Positions 36,401 through 50,400 of a DNA stretch of 64,000 nucleotides are shown piece by piece. The DNA comes from Streptomyces sp. RKND-216 (GTDB lineage Bacteria; Actinomycetota; Actinomycetes; Streptomycetales; Streptomycetaceae): positions 229,001 to 293,000 of the forward strand of contig NZ_SSBQ01000002.1 in the NCBI RefSeq assembly GCF_004795255.1, read 5' to 3'. How positions within the stretch are numbered: position 1 is the stretch's first letter; each line of letters begins with the position of its first letter. The notes under the pieces were generated by a model that searched no databases, was not told the DNA's origin, and saw only the letters and a program-made list of their open reading frames with translations. A program made the position numbers and the translations under genes.

Positions 36401-39400
36401 CCGGGGTGAGGCGGGCCTGCTGCTCGAACAGGGCATGTGCCGTGGTGGCGGGGACGGGGCGGTGCTCGCCGCGCCGCCACCGCTCCAGGGCGCGGGCGTC
36501 GGCCCCGGTGAGCGCGGGGAGGGCGGACAGCGGGCGTGCCGGGTCGTCGGCCGCCGCTTCGAGGAGTGCCACGAAGTGGTCGAAGAGCCGGTCTGCGGTG
36601 TGGTCGGCGAACAGGTCGGTGTTGTACTGGAGGGCGGCGCGCCAGTCGCCGTCGCGGCGCACGATCTCCAGGACGAGGTCGAACTTGGAGGTACCGGCGT
36701 CGACGTCGAACGGCCTGACGCGAGCGGCTCCCATACGGGTCTGCGGGATCTCGACGTTGCCGAACGAGAACACCGTCTGGAACAGCGGGGTGCGGGAGAG
36801 GTCGCGGGCGGCGCCGGTCTCCTCCACCAGGCGTTCGAACGGCACGTCGGGGTGGGCGTAGGCGTCCAGGCAGGTCTCCCTGACACGGGCGAGGAGTTCG
36901 GTGAACGTGGGGTCCGAGGACAGGTCGGTGCGCAGCACCAGGTTGTCGACGAAGAAGCCGACGATCCCTTCGAGTTCGGGCCGGCCGCGCCCGGCGAGGG
37001 GCGAGCCGACGGCGAGGTCGCGGTGACCGCTGTACCGCTGTAGCAGCACGTAGTAGACGGCGAGCAGGACCATGAACAGGGTGGCGCCCTCGCGCCGCCC
37101 CAGCTCCTCCAGGGTGCGCAGCACGTCGGCGGGGAGGGTGCGGGCGCGGACGGCCCCGCGGAAGGTCTGCACGGGCGGGCGGGGATGGTCGGCAGGCAGG
37201 TCCACCACGGGCAGGTCGCGCAGCCGCTCCCGCCAGTGTGCGAGTTGGGCCGCCGCCTCCGGGGAGTCCTGGCGGGTCCGCTGCCAGGCGGCGTAGTCGG
37301 CGTACTGGATGGGCAGCGGCGGAAGGTCCGGTTCCCGGTCTTCGGTCAGCGCCTCGTAGCAGGCGACCAGTTCCCGGACGAGGACGGAGACGGACCAGCG
37401 GTCGCAGACGGCGTGGTGGAGCACGAAGGAGAGGACGCGGTGGTCTTGGCCGGTGTGCAGCAGCGTGAGGCGCAGCAGCGGTGCCCGGGCGAGGTCGAAG
37501 GGGCGGGTGGCCGCGGTGCGCAGCAGACGTTCGGTCGCGTCCCGGCGTTCCGCCTCCGACAGGTGCCGCAGGTCGGTCCGTTCCACGGGGACGGTGACGT
37601 GCGGTGCGATCGCCTGGCGGAGCTCTCCGTCGACCTCGACCAGGGCTGTGCGGAGGCTTTCGTGCCGGTCGGCGAGCCGGTCGACGGCGCGCTGGAGGGC
37701 GTCCTCGTCGACGGGGCCGTCCAGGGCGACGTGCCCGGACATCAGGTAGGCGGTGGCGCTGCCCGGGTCGAGGCGGTGCAGGAACCACAGCCGGGCCTGG
37801 CCGAGTGAGGCGGGCAGCACTACGTGGCCGGGCGCGGGCCCGCCGGTCCCGGCGGTGCGGGGCAACGGCTCGGGGCCGTCGCCGACAGCGGTGGCCGGGG
37901 CTGCGGCCCCGATGTCCGGGGTGGGTTTCTCCCGCGTCGTGTCGGGGGTGCGGGCGGGGTCGGCGGTTTCGTCGAGCCGGGCGGCGAAGGCGGTGACCGT
38001 GGGGTTGTCGAACAGGGTGCGGACGGGGATCTTGCGTCCGAGGTGTTTGCCGAGCCGTGCGACGACGCGGCCGGCGAGGAGCGAGTGCCCGCCCAGGTCG
38101 AAGAAGTCGTCGTCGGTCGTCACGGTGTCGAGCTTGAGCACGTCGGCCCAGAGTTCCGCGATGCGCCGTTCGGTGTCGGTGCGGGGTGCGACGGAGTCGT
38201 CGGTGCGCTGGCGCGAGGAGCCGTCCAGGTCGGGCAGGGCCCGGCGGTCCACCTTGCCGTTGGGGGTGCGGGGCAGGGCGGGCAGCACGGCCACGACGGC
38301 GGGCACCATGTACTCCGGGACGCGGCTGCGGGCGAATTCGCGCAGCGCGGCGGCGAGGGCGCCGGGGTCTTCGGGCATGGTGACGGGTTCGACGTAGCCG
38401 ACGAGCCGCCGGTCGCCGGGGGTGTCCTCGCGGAGGACGACGACGGCGGTGCGGACGTCGGGGTGCTCGCGCAGCACAGCGGTGATCTCGCCGAGTTCGA
38501 CGCGGAATCCGCGGATCTTGACCTGGGAGTCGGCGCGTCCGACGAACTCCAGGCGGCCGTCGCCGCGGTACCGCACCAGGTCGCCGGTGCGGTACATGCG
38601 GGCGGCCGGGTCGTCGGGGTCGGGCAGGAAGTGCTGGTCGGTCAGCTCGGGCATCCCGTGGTAGCCGAGGGCGACGCCGGGGCCGCTGATGTGCAGCTCG
38701 CCGGTGACGCCGACGGGTACGGGCCGGCCTGCCCGGTCCAGTACCCGGAAGCGGGTGTGGGCGAGGGGGCGGCCCAGAGGGACGGGAGCGTCGTCCTCGC
38801 GGACGCGGTGGCAGCTCGCCCAGACGGTGGTCTCGGTGGGCCCGTAGACCTGCCACGCCTCGACCCCGGCGGCGGCCATCCGGTGGGCCAGGCCGGGGTC
38901 CAGCGGTTCGGCACCGCACAGTCCGCGGAACGGGTGACGGGCCCGCCAGCCGGTGTCGAGCAGCAGTTGCCACGCGGCGGGGGTGGCCTGCCAGTACGTG
39001 GCGCCGGTGGCGGTCATGCGGGCGGCGAGACGTTCCCCGTCGACGGCTTCGGCGCGCGGCACCAGGGCGATCGTGGCGCCGGTGGTGAGCGGAAGGAAGA
39101 AGTCGAGCACGGACATGTCGAAGGCATGTGTGATGGTCGCGGCGACGATGTCGGTCTCGTGGAGGCCGGGTTCGCGGCGCATGCAGTCCAGGAAGTTCGG
39201 CAGCCGCCCGTGCGGGATCATCACGCCCTTGGGACGGCCGGTGGATCCGGAGGTGTGGATGACGTAGGCGAGGTCGTCGGGGCCGCCAACCGGCTCCGGG
39301 TCGTGGCCGGACTCCGCCGCGGCCGGGTCCGGTTCGTCGTCCAGGCAGATCGCCTCGGCGTCGTGGCCCGGCAGGGCGGCGGCGACGCCGCGATGGGTGA

Positions 39401-41141
39401 GCAGCACCGACACGTCCGTGTCCCGGAGCAGGAACCGGACGCGTTCGGCCGGGTAGGCGGGGTCGACCGGCACGTACGCGCCGCCGGACTTGAGCACGGC
39501 GAGCAGTGCGACCAGCAGGTCGGGGGTGCGTTCGGTGCATACGCCGACGCGGCTGCCGGGGCGGACGCCACGGCGGCGCAGCAGGTGGGCGAGGCGGTTG
39601 GCGCGGGTGTTGAGCTCGCGGTAGGTCAGCGCGTGGTCGTCGAGGAAGACTGCCGTACGGTCGCCGACGCGGGCGGCCTGTTCCTCGATCATGCGGTGCA
39701 CGGGCAGGGTGCGGCGGGGTGCGGAGGTGTCGCCGCTCCCCCATGCGTCCAGGAGTGCCGCCTCCGATGCGGGGAGCGCGGGGAGGGCGGTCAGGCGGCG
39801 GGACGGGTCGGCTGCGGCCTCGCGCAGCAGCAGGGTGAGGTGGTCGAGCATGCGGTCCGCGGTGTCCGCGGTGAACAGCGCCGTGTCGTAGTGGAGTTCC
39901 ACGTGAAGGCCGCCGTCGCCGTGGGGGACGAGGGAGAGGAACAGGTCGACCTTGGCGGTTCCGGTGTCCACGGGCACCGGCTCGACGGCAAGGCCGCCCA
40001 TGCGCAACCGGTCCGACGGCGTGTTGCCGAGCATCAGCCACACCTGGGCGAGCGGGGATCGGGACAGGTCGCGTTCGGGTTTCAGCTCCTCCACCAGTCG
40101 CTCGAAGGGCAACCCGGAGTGGGCGTACGCGCCGAGGCAGGTCTCGCGGGAGCGGTCCAGCAGTTCCTCGAACGTGGGGTCGCCGGTGAGGTCGGTGCGC
40201 AGCACCAGGGTGTTGATGAACATCCCGATGAGGTTCTCCAGCTCCGGCCGGTCGCGGCCGGCGACGGAGGTGCCCACGGGAATGTCCTGCTGGCCGGAGT
40301 AGCGGGAGAGCAGGACGCAGTAGGCGGCGTGGAGCACCATGAAGAGGCTGGCGCCGCGTTCCCGGGCCAGGTCCTCCAGACCGGTGACGAGGTCGGCGGG
40401 CAGCCGGGTGGTGCGGACGGCGCCGCAGAAGGACTGCGTCGGCGGGCGGGGCAGGTCGGTGGCGAGTTCCAGGACGGGCAGGTCGTCCAGGGTCATGCGC
40501 CACCAGGCGAGGTCACCGAGGAACGCACCGTCCTCGAGCCTGCGCTGCTGCCAGGCCGCGTAGTCGCCGTACTGCACCGGGAGGTCGGGCAGATCGGGTG
40601 GGGCCCCGGTCGTCTCGGCCTCGTAGCAGGCGGCGAGTTCGCGGACGAAGACGGCTCCGGACCACATGTCCCCGACGCCGTGGTGGAAGGTGACGACGAG
40701 GACGTGGTCCCGGTCGGCGAGCCGGACCAGGGTCACCCGGGCCAGCGGCGCCGCGTCGAGGCGGAACGGGGTGGATGTCTCCCGGGTGAGGACGTCCCGC
40801 AGCGCGGCGTCGAGGTCCTCCGCCGCGGACAGGTCGCGTCGGCTCACGGGCAGCCGGCCGGAGGGGTGGACGTACTGCACGGGCTCGGCGCCGTCCAGGC
40901 CGAAGGAGGTGCGCAACGTCTCGTGCCGAAGGACCAGGGCGTCCACCGCGCGCTGCAGCGCCTCCTCGTCCAATGGTCCGCGCAGGCGGGCGGCGCCATG
41001 ACCGAGGTAGGCGGCGGCGCTCCGGGAGTCGAGCTGGGCGAGGAACCACAGCCGCTGCTGGCCGGAGGACATGGGCAGGATGCTGGGCGCCTCGTCCTGT
41101 GCCGTCGACGCGGCTGCCGGGTCGGTCCGCTCCGTGGTCAC
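33453..41141 (-). CDS. NRPS, two modules with terminal thioester reductase
   Basis: 2562-aa last assembly-line protein: C (about 20-440, motif HHGVGDMWS), A (about 470-985), PCP (LGGHSLLAGR, Ser about 1019), C (about 1110-1530, motif HHAVCDRWS), A (about 1560-2070), PCP (FGGNSLTATR, about 2109), and a reductase from about 2190. The reductase has the NADPH motif LLTGATGFLGAFLL, HISTLSVF and the catalytic YNQSK, so release is reductive (aldehyde or alcohol) and no thioesterase domain is present. My reading of the specificity residues is D-M-L-Q-C-A-V-V-W-K for the first A domain and D-A-W-L-V-G-A-V-Y-K for the second; I do not assign substrates, though the latter looks hydrophobic. The GTG at 41141 lies 1 bp past the previous stop, with GAGGAG inside the upstream gene. 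Confidence 0.93.
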   Translation of the reverse strand: MTTERTDPAAASTAQDEAPSILPMSSGQQRLWFLAQLDSRSAAAYLGHGAARLRGPLDEEALQRAVDALVLRHETLRTSFGLDGAEPVQYVHPSGRLPVSRRDLSAAEDLDAALRDVLTRETSTPFRLDAAPLARVTLVRLADRDHVLVVTFHHGVGDMWSGAVFVRELAACYEAETTGAPPDLPDLPVQYGDYAAWQQRRLEDGAFLGDLAWWRMTLDDLPVLELATDLPRPPTQSFCGAVRTTRLPADLVTGLEDLARERGASLFMVLHAAYCVLLSRYSGQQDIPVGTSVAGRDRPELENLIGMFINTLVLRTDLTGDPTFEELLDRSRETCLGAYAHSGLPFERLVEELKPERDLSRSPLAQVWLMLGNTPSDRLRMGGLAVEPVPVDTGTAKVDLFLSLVPHGDGGLHVELHYDTALFTADTADRMLDHLTLLLREAAADPSRRLTALPALPASEAALLDAWGSGDTSAPRRTLPVHRMIEEQAARVGDRTAVFLDDHALTYRELNTRANRLAHLLRRRGVRPGSRVGVCTERTPDLLVALLAVLKSGGAYVPVDPAYPAERVRFLLRDTDVSVLLTHRGVAAALPGHDAEAICLDDEPDPAAAESGHDPEPVGGPDDLAYVIHTSGSTGRPKGVMIPHGRLPNFLDCMRREPGLHETDIVAATITHAFDMSVLDFFLPLTTGATIALVPRAEAVDGERLAARMTATGATYWQATPAAWQLLLDTGWRARHPFRGLCGAEPLDPGLAHRMAAAGVEAWQVYGPTETTVWASCHRVREDDAPVPLGRPLAHTRFRVLDRAGRPVPVGVTGELHISGPGVALGYHGMPELTDQHFLPDPDDPAARMYRTGDLVRYRGDGRLEFVGRADSQVKIRGFRVELGEITAVLREHPDVRTAVVVLREDTPGDRRLVGYVEPVTMPEDPGALAAALREFARSRVPEYMVPAVVAVLPALPRTPNGKVDRRALPDLDGSSRQRTDDSVAPRTDTERRIAELWADVLKLDTVTTDDDFFDLGGHSLLAGRVVARLGKHLGRKIPVRTLFDNPTVTAFAARLDETADPARTPDTTREKPTPDIGAAAPATAVGDGPEPLPRTAGTGGPAPGHVVLPASLGQARLWFLHRLDPGSATAYLMSGHVALDGPVDEDALQRAVDRLADRHESLRTALVEVDGELRQAIAPHVTVPVERTDLRHLSEAERRDATERLLRTAATRPFDLARAPLLRLTLLHTGQDHRVLSFVLHHAVCDRWSVSVLVRELVACYEALTEDREPDLPPLPIQYADYAAWQRTRQDSPEAAAQLAHWRERLRDLPVVDLPADHPRPPVQTFRGAVRARTLPADVLRTLEELGRREGATLFMVLLAVYYVLLQRYSGHRDLAVGSPLAGRGRPELEGIVGFFVDNLVLRTDLSSDPTFTELLARVRETCLDAYAHPDVPFERLVEETGAARDLSRTPLFQTVFSFGNVEIPQTRMGAARVRPFDVDAGTSKFDLVLEIVRRDGDWRAALQYNTDLFADHTADRLFDHFVALLEAAADDPARPLSALPALTGADARALERWRRGEHRPVPATTAHALFEQQARLTPDDIALRCADGATTTYAELDARADRLARHLRTLGVGPGTLVALCTGRSPDTYTGILGVLKAGGAYVPVDPGYPAERIRHMLTDSAAPVVLTLSGLAATLPANGATLVLLDRPLPAPHDDERADRTDDAPAAGPDDPAYVIYTSGSTGRPKGTVITHRSVVDLHLTRDLTGIGPDDTLLAFASTSFDASVWEWVTALLGGATLAVPAADAPLAGEELAVTVEALRVTAALLPPSLLALLDPRDMPTLRTVVSGGEDCPASVAARWTDHVRLFNAYGPTEITVYATLSKVLTGEGHPPMGRPVPNAVLDVLDPDGRRVPVGVPGELHVGGPGVALGYLGLADLTAERFTTDPDRPGDRRYRTGDLVRWLPDGQLEYLGRRDDQVKVRGFRVEPGEIEAVLRTHPAVRDAVVLLREDTPGDPRLTGYVRTEGDTGASPAHVLTGELLTLLRDRLPGYMIPAHLITLTAFPRTPSGKTDRAALPRPDATRPDATRPGAPPARPATPEEEHAVALFARVLGTEGVGVHDDFFAFGGNSLTATRLHALVRDTWPDARVPLRLLFEEPTPHALARAVTRTGDGDAADGADTRPRADVTLDPEIRAEGPPQWRSDPQAVLLTGATGFLGAFLLNALLDSTGADVVCLVRGDSVEEADARLTRHLRELRLWDRWDEDTRDRVRALPGDLSRPHLGLGADGFERLAHEVQEIHHCGAAVNFAKPYAALRDTNVGGTRSILRLACTGPVKPVHHISTLSVFTLRREGDPPAREDELPADPPPAENGYNQSKWVAEQLVGIARDRGVPVSVYRPGRIAGDTVGGVWRADDVFTHILRACAVVGSVPTLDFHTDIVPVDHIARVVTGIARQEEHLGGTYQFGGTRRLTFDTVHAALRRAGHPVRRDSFEDWYRACRAHAERHPDSDLGPTLSLFGKRVEDDRQGLREPVFDTSNTLRATGGLRPPTVDVPLLTRFVQELTATGFLPPPPAAADTDA

Positions 41142-41142
41142 G

Positions 41143-44453
<3,311 letters not shown>

Positions 44454-44457
<4 letters not shown>

Positions 44458-47400
44458 CGGGTCTCCTCCGCGTGTCGGGTCGGCCGCGCTCCGTGGGCCG
44501 GGGGTGCGTCGTCGCCCTCGGGCACGCCGGTACGTGCGTCGCCTTCCGCGTCACCCCTACCGCCGTCGTCACCGGCGAAGGCGCCGAGGAACGCGGTGAG
44601 GGTGTCCTGGTCCAGACCGGCGAGCGGGAAGTCGCCGGGGTCGAGGACCGCGGTGCCGGTGTCGCGGCAGTGCGCGGCGATCCGCCGGAAGGCGCCGGGG
44701 AGGGCCTCGTTCAGGTCCGCCAGGCGACGGGCGGCCGCCTCGTCGGCGTGACAGGTCAGGGTGGTGTGCAAGCGTCCGGCCTCCATGCGGGTGTCGAAGA
44801 CGACGGGGTGGCCGGAGGCGTCGAGCCGGGGCGGACCCGCGAGGTCGAAGGGGCCGTCCGGCGCGAGGTCGAGGGCACCCAGGTGGCGGACCAGGATCTG
44901 GGACGCGGGCTTCTCTGCCGCGGGCGTGGCGTCGTCGCGCAGGTTCTTCACGGAGCGCAGGAGCGCGTCGGCCGGGGCGTCCGCCCCGTTCTCCGCCGGT
45001 GGGCCGGGGGCGGTCTCCGGGGCGGGGAGGAGCGCGGTGAGGAGGGTGCTGAAGCTGCCGGCGGGGATCCGGGCACGACTGTCCTCCTCCTCGAACTCCC
45101 GCAGGTCGTCCTCCACGTCGCAGCGCAGCGCCTGCCGGTGGCCGGTTGCGCCGGCGGCCAGCGCGAGGGCGGCGACCGCCGTCCGCGCGGGCGTGAGCCG
45201 GTAGGTGCTCGCCACACCGTGCTGCAGGTCCGCCGTCTCCTCCTCGGTGAGGGCGGTGTCCAGGGCGTGCAGGGCGTGCCGGGTGCCGGCCGTGGCGCCG
45301 AGGTCGACCAGGTCGGCGCTCTCCTCCCCGGCGCCCTCTCCCCCGACGGCTTCCGGTACGGGCGGTGGCGCGTCGGCGGGGGCTTCGGTGGCCAGTGCGG
45401 TCAGGGCGCGGGCCTGCTGGTCGTCCGGGGCGGGCAGCGCGGGTTCGGATTCGTTCCGTACCGCTCGAGCGGCCCGGTCGAGGTCGCCGAGCAGCGCCGG
45501 CCAGGAGGCGCCGTCCACCAGGAGTTCGTGCACCAGCCAGACCATGCGGCGGCCGTGGTTCCCGAGTTCGAACAGCGCCGCCTTGGTCACCGGCCCACCG
45601 TGGGGGCACAGTTCCTGGCGCATCTCCTCGACCATGCCGTGGAAGGCTCGCAGCCTGCGCGCGTCGGGCAGCGAGGTGAGGTCGATGTGCGGCACGGGAG
45701 GTGCGGCGTCGCCGGCCCGTACGAGGCCGCCGGTGCCGTCGGGGGTGGCGAGCCGCTGGTGCAGGGCGTTGTGCCGGGCGACGACGGCGGCGAGCGCGGT
45801 TTCCAGCTGTTCCGGGCCGACGTCTTCCGCCACCAGGAGTTCGGCGCGGTGCGCGCCCGCGGGGGTGCCGGGCGCGGCGGCCTCGAGCAGCCGGCGCTGG
45901 TGCCGGGTGGGGGGCGTGGTGGGCGCTTCGCCGGAGACGACCGCGCCCCGTGCTTCGAGGACGGCTGCGAGTTCGCCGAGCGTCTCGTGCTGGAAGAGGT
46001 CGGCGGCCGTGAAGTCGAGGCCCTCGGCGTTGGCGCGGGAGACGATCTGGACGCCCATGATGGAGTTGCCACCGACGGAGAAGAAGTTGTCGTGCGGGCC
46101 GATGCCGGGGACGCCGACGACCTCGGCGACGATCTCGGCGAGCCGGGCCGCGACGGGGCCCGCCGCGGCGCCGTCGGTCCCTGCGGCGGCACGTGCCGGG
46201 TCGGGCAGGGCGGAGCGGTCGACCTTGCCATTGGCGCTCAGCGGCAACCGGTCCAGAACGAGTAGCGCGGTGGGCACCATGTAGGCGGGCAGGGCCGTCT
46301 CGGCGAGTGCCGTGACCTCGTCGACGAGCGACTCGTCGGATTCGGGCGTGCGGGCGTCCGGGTCGGCCTCGGGCACCAGGTAGGCCACCAGGCGGCGGTT
46401 GTGGCGGTCCCCGGGGGCGGCGGCGAGAGCGGTGCGCACGCCTTCGTGGCGGGTGAGGACGTTCTCGATCTCGCCGAGTTCGATACGGAATCCACCGACC
46501 TTGACCTGGAAGTCCTCGCGGCCGAGGAACTCCAGCGTGCCGTCCGGCAGGCGCCGTCCGAGGTCTCCGGTGCGGTAGAGGCGCTCCCCGGTGTCCGGCC
46601 GGGTGACGAACGAGGCCCGGGTGCGCTCCTCGTCGCGCCAGTAGCCGAGGGCGAGGCCGTCGCCCCCGATGAACAGCTCGCCGGTGGCCCACACGGGGCA
46701 GGGCTCCATCCGGTCGTTGAGGACGTGGAAGGTCTGGTTGCGCAGGGGGGTGCCATAGGGGACGGATTCGCGGTCGGTGTCGTCCGGGTCGATGGGGTGG
46801 TAGATGGACCACACGGCCGCCTCGGTGGCGCCGCCGAGGCTGATCGGGCGGGCCTGCGGGGCCACGTCGCGCAGGCGGGAGGCGAGGTCGAGGGGTATCC
46901 AGTCACCGGACATCAGCGCCAGCCGGAGGGGGTTGGTCTCCGGGGAGGCGGCGTCCTTGTCCTCCTCGGCGGGCCGGCCGGCGAGGTGTTCGACGTACAT
47001 GCGCAGTAGGGCCGGCACGCTGTTCCACAGCGTGACGCGGTGGCGGTGCACCAGTTCGTCCCAGTGCGCGGGGTCCCGGCTGGTGCCGGGGCGGGGCAGC
47101 ACCAGCCGGGCGCCAGCACCGAGCACGCCGAACACGTCGTAGACGGACAGGTCGAAGCTCAGCGAGGAGAGGCCGAGGACGGCGTCCCCGGGGCCGACGC
47201 CGAACCGTTCGTTGATGTCCTCCAGGGTGTTGAGGGCCGCCCGGTGGGAGAGCATCACACCCTTGGGCTCGCCGGTCGAGCCGGAGGTGAAGATCACGTA
47301 GGCGAGGTCGTCGGGCACCTGCACGGCCTCGGGCGGGGTGCCGTCGGCGCCGGGCCCCTCCGGGTCGGCACCGAGGTCGACGGGCACCTCGCGGGCGCCG

Positions 47401-50400
47401 CCGGGCCAGGTGCGGTCCGTGCCGCCGGCGGGGGTGAGGACGAGCCGCACCTCGCCGCGTGCGCACAGGTGGTCCTGCCGCTCCGGGGGCAGTCCGGGAT
47501 CGATCGGCAGGTAGGCGCCGCCGGCGAGCTGCACGGCGAGGGCAGCGACGATCTGCTCGCAGCCTTTCTCCAGGGCGACGGCGACGAGCCGGCCGGGCCC
47601 CGCGCCGAGGCCGCGCAGACGGTGCGCGAGGGCGCAGGCGTGGGCGCGGAGCCGTCCGTAGGTCAGCTCGCCGTCGTCGGCGGTGACCGCGACGCGGTCG
47701 GGGTGCTCCTCGGCCCGGGCCAGGAGGGCGGAGTAGAGGAACCCCTCCGGCAGCGGCCCCTCGGTCGCGTTGGCCCGCTCGATCAGTGCGCGCTGCTCCG
47801 CCGGGAGCGGGCATCGAGCGGCGTCGCCCCAGGCCGCGTCGGAGTCGGCGAGGCGTTCCACGAGGTGGTGGAAGGAGTCGAAGACGGCGTCGATCACGCC
47901 CTCGGGGAAGAGGCGGCGCAGCCAGTGCCAGCTGAGCTGTACACCGTCGGCGTTCTCCATCACGGCGAAGTCGAGCCAGACCTGCGGGGTCTGCGCGATC
48001 TCGTGCAGCATCGCGCCGAGCCAGCCGAACATGGAGGCGTCCTCGGCCTCGTTCTCCTGCACCAGGGTGCTGGTGAAGACCACGGGCATCACCGAGCCGC
48101 TGGTGCCGCCGCGCAGCCGGGCCATCTCGCGGAGGATCTCCACACCGTTCAGGTAGCGGTACTCCAGGTCCTCCCAGCTCTGCCGCTGGAGCGCGGCGGC
48201 GAGTTCACCGACGCTGAGCCCGGTGGACAGGTCGACCGGCAGCAGGTCGAAGGACGCGAACTCGCCGACCAGGTCGCGGACGTCCTCGTGCACCTGCAGC
48301 CGGTTGATGACAGTGACGTTGAGGCTGAAGCGGGCCGAGCGGGACCAGGTGCCCAGCGCCACCGCGTAGGCGGCCAGCAGGGCGGCGGAGGGAGTGACGC
48401 CCGCCGCGGCGGCCCGGTTGCGGAAGGCCTGCCAGCGGTCGGCGGGGACCTGCGCGTCGCGGGCGGTGAAGTCGGGGTCGGTCAGTGAGCCGGGGTTGAG
48501 CGCCAGCGGCAGCGCGGGGCCGGGCGGCAGCGCGGCGACCCGATCGCGCCAGTACTCCAGGGAGCGGCTGTAGAGCGCGGTGTCGCGGACGCGCTCGGAG
48601 GCGAGAACGTAGTCGCGGTAGCTGACGCGCAGCGGCCGGATCTCGTCCGCACGGTCCTGGTAGTAGCGGCGCCAGTCGCGCACCAGCAGGCGGATGCTGC
48701 CGATGTCGGCGATGAGCAGGTCGAAACTGAGGTGAAGCCGGATGCGGTCGCCGGGCAGCAGGGTTACCCGGACGTCGAAGAGGGGCCAGGTGTCGGCGGG
48801 CCGGACCTCGTGGGACAGGGTGTCCCGCAGTGCGGTCAGCTGTGCCTCGGCGTCCTCGGCACCGGCCTGGCGCAGGTCGAGACGGGCAACGGTGTAGGGG
48901 CCGGTGTCCGGGAGGATGCGCTGGGTGCCGTCCCGGTCGATGACGGCGCGCAGCATGTCGTGCCGGTCGACGACGCGCTGCCAGGCGGCCTCCAGCCGGT
49001 CCAGGTCGATGCCGGGGTCGACGTCGACCTCCCAGTAGACGTGGGCGGCGATGTTGCCGCCCTGGAAGCTGTCCAGACGCCCGATCCACTGTGCCTGCTG
49101 CATCTCCGACAGCGGGAACGGTTCGTGCAGCCGGTCCGGGTCGGGTACGGCGGCGGGCAGCCGGTCGTCCGGAGCCGGGTCCTCGTCCGGGCTGGCGCCG
49201 TCGGCCTGCGGTGTGCCGCCGAGGAGGGCGGCGACGCCGGCGACGGTCGGCCCGGCGAGCAGGTCGGCCAGCCTGACCTCGGTGCCGAGAACGGACTTGA
49301 GGCGTTCCACGACGCGGGCGGCGAGCAGCGAATGGCCGCCGAGTTCCATGAAGTTGTCGTGGACGCCGACGGGGGCGACGCCGAGAAGCTCGCGCCAGAT
49401 CGCGGCGATCTGGCGTTCGCGGTCGTCGCGCGGTGCGACGTATTCGGTGGTGAGTGCGGGCCGGGGGTCGCACGCCCCGTCCACGGCGGGTGCGTCCTGG
49501 GCGTCCGCCGGGTCGCCGTCGGGGACCTGGACCCGGTAGCCGTCGTGGCCGCCGGCAGGGGCGGCGGGCTCGATCCAGTAGCGTCGGCGTTCGAAGGGGT
49601 AGGTGGGCAGGGCGGTGCGGGGGGCGGTGCCGCCCTGCACACGGTCCCAGTCGAGGGTGGCGCCGGCCAGCCAGAGGCGGCCGAGGCCCTCGGTGAACCG
49701 GCGGGCGTCGTCGTCCTCCTCCCCCGGTCCGGGCAGCAGTGACACGGTGGTCGCGCCGCGTCCTCGGGCCGCTTCCCGGGACAGGGAGCACAGCGTGGAG
49801 CCGGGTCCGATCTCCACGAGGACGGCGGGGCCGGGTTCGGTCAGCAGGTCCACGCCCTCGCCGAAGCGGACGGGTTCGCGGATGTGCCGGGCCCAGTGCT
49901 CGGGGTCCCGCGCCTGTTCCGGCGTGACCCAGGTGCCGGTGCGGTTGGTGACGTAGGGGGTGTCGGGGGCCCGGAGGTCGAGGCCGGACAGGGCGGTGCG
50001 GAAGTCCGGGAGGGCGGGCTCGACCATGGCCGAGTGGAAGGCGTGCGAGGTGTGCAGCGGCCGGGTGGGGACGCCGTCAGCGGCGAGGACGTCGGCGAAC
50101 GCCTGGATCCGGTCGTCGGGGCCGGAGACCACGCACAGTTCGGGGGCGTTGACCGCGGCGAGGGAGAGCCCGTCGGGCAGCCGGCGGCAGACCTCGTCCT
50201 CGGCCAGCGGCACGGACAGCATGCCGCCGGACGGCAGCTGCTGCATCAGCCGTCCACGTACGGTGACCAGGCGCAGCGCGTCCGGCAGGGTGAGTACGCC
50301 GGAGCGGCAGGCCGCCAGGATCTCGCCGACGCTGTGGCCGATCATGGCGTCGGGGGTGACGCCGACGCTGTCGAGCAGTTCTGCCAGAGCGTGGCCGAGG

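Noticed and set aside
32157-37043. A 1628-codon plus-strand open frame opposite the acyl-CoA dehydrogenase, monooxygenase and terminal NRPS genes
   Set aside because: It is a by-product of the strong third-position GC bias of the minus-strand genes. It has no ribosome site, no recognisable domain and low-complexity Val/Gly/Arg composition.
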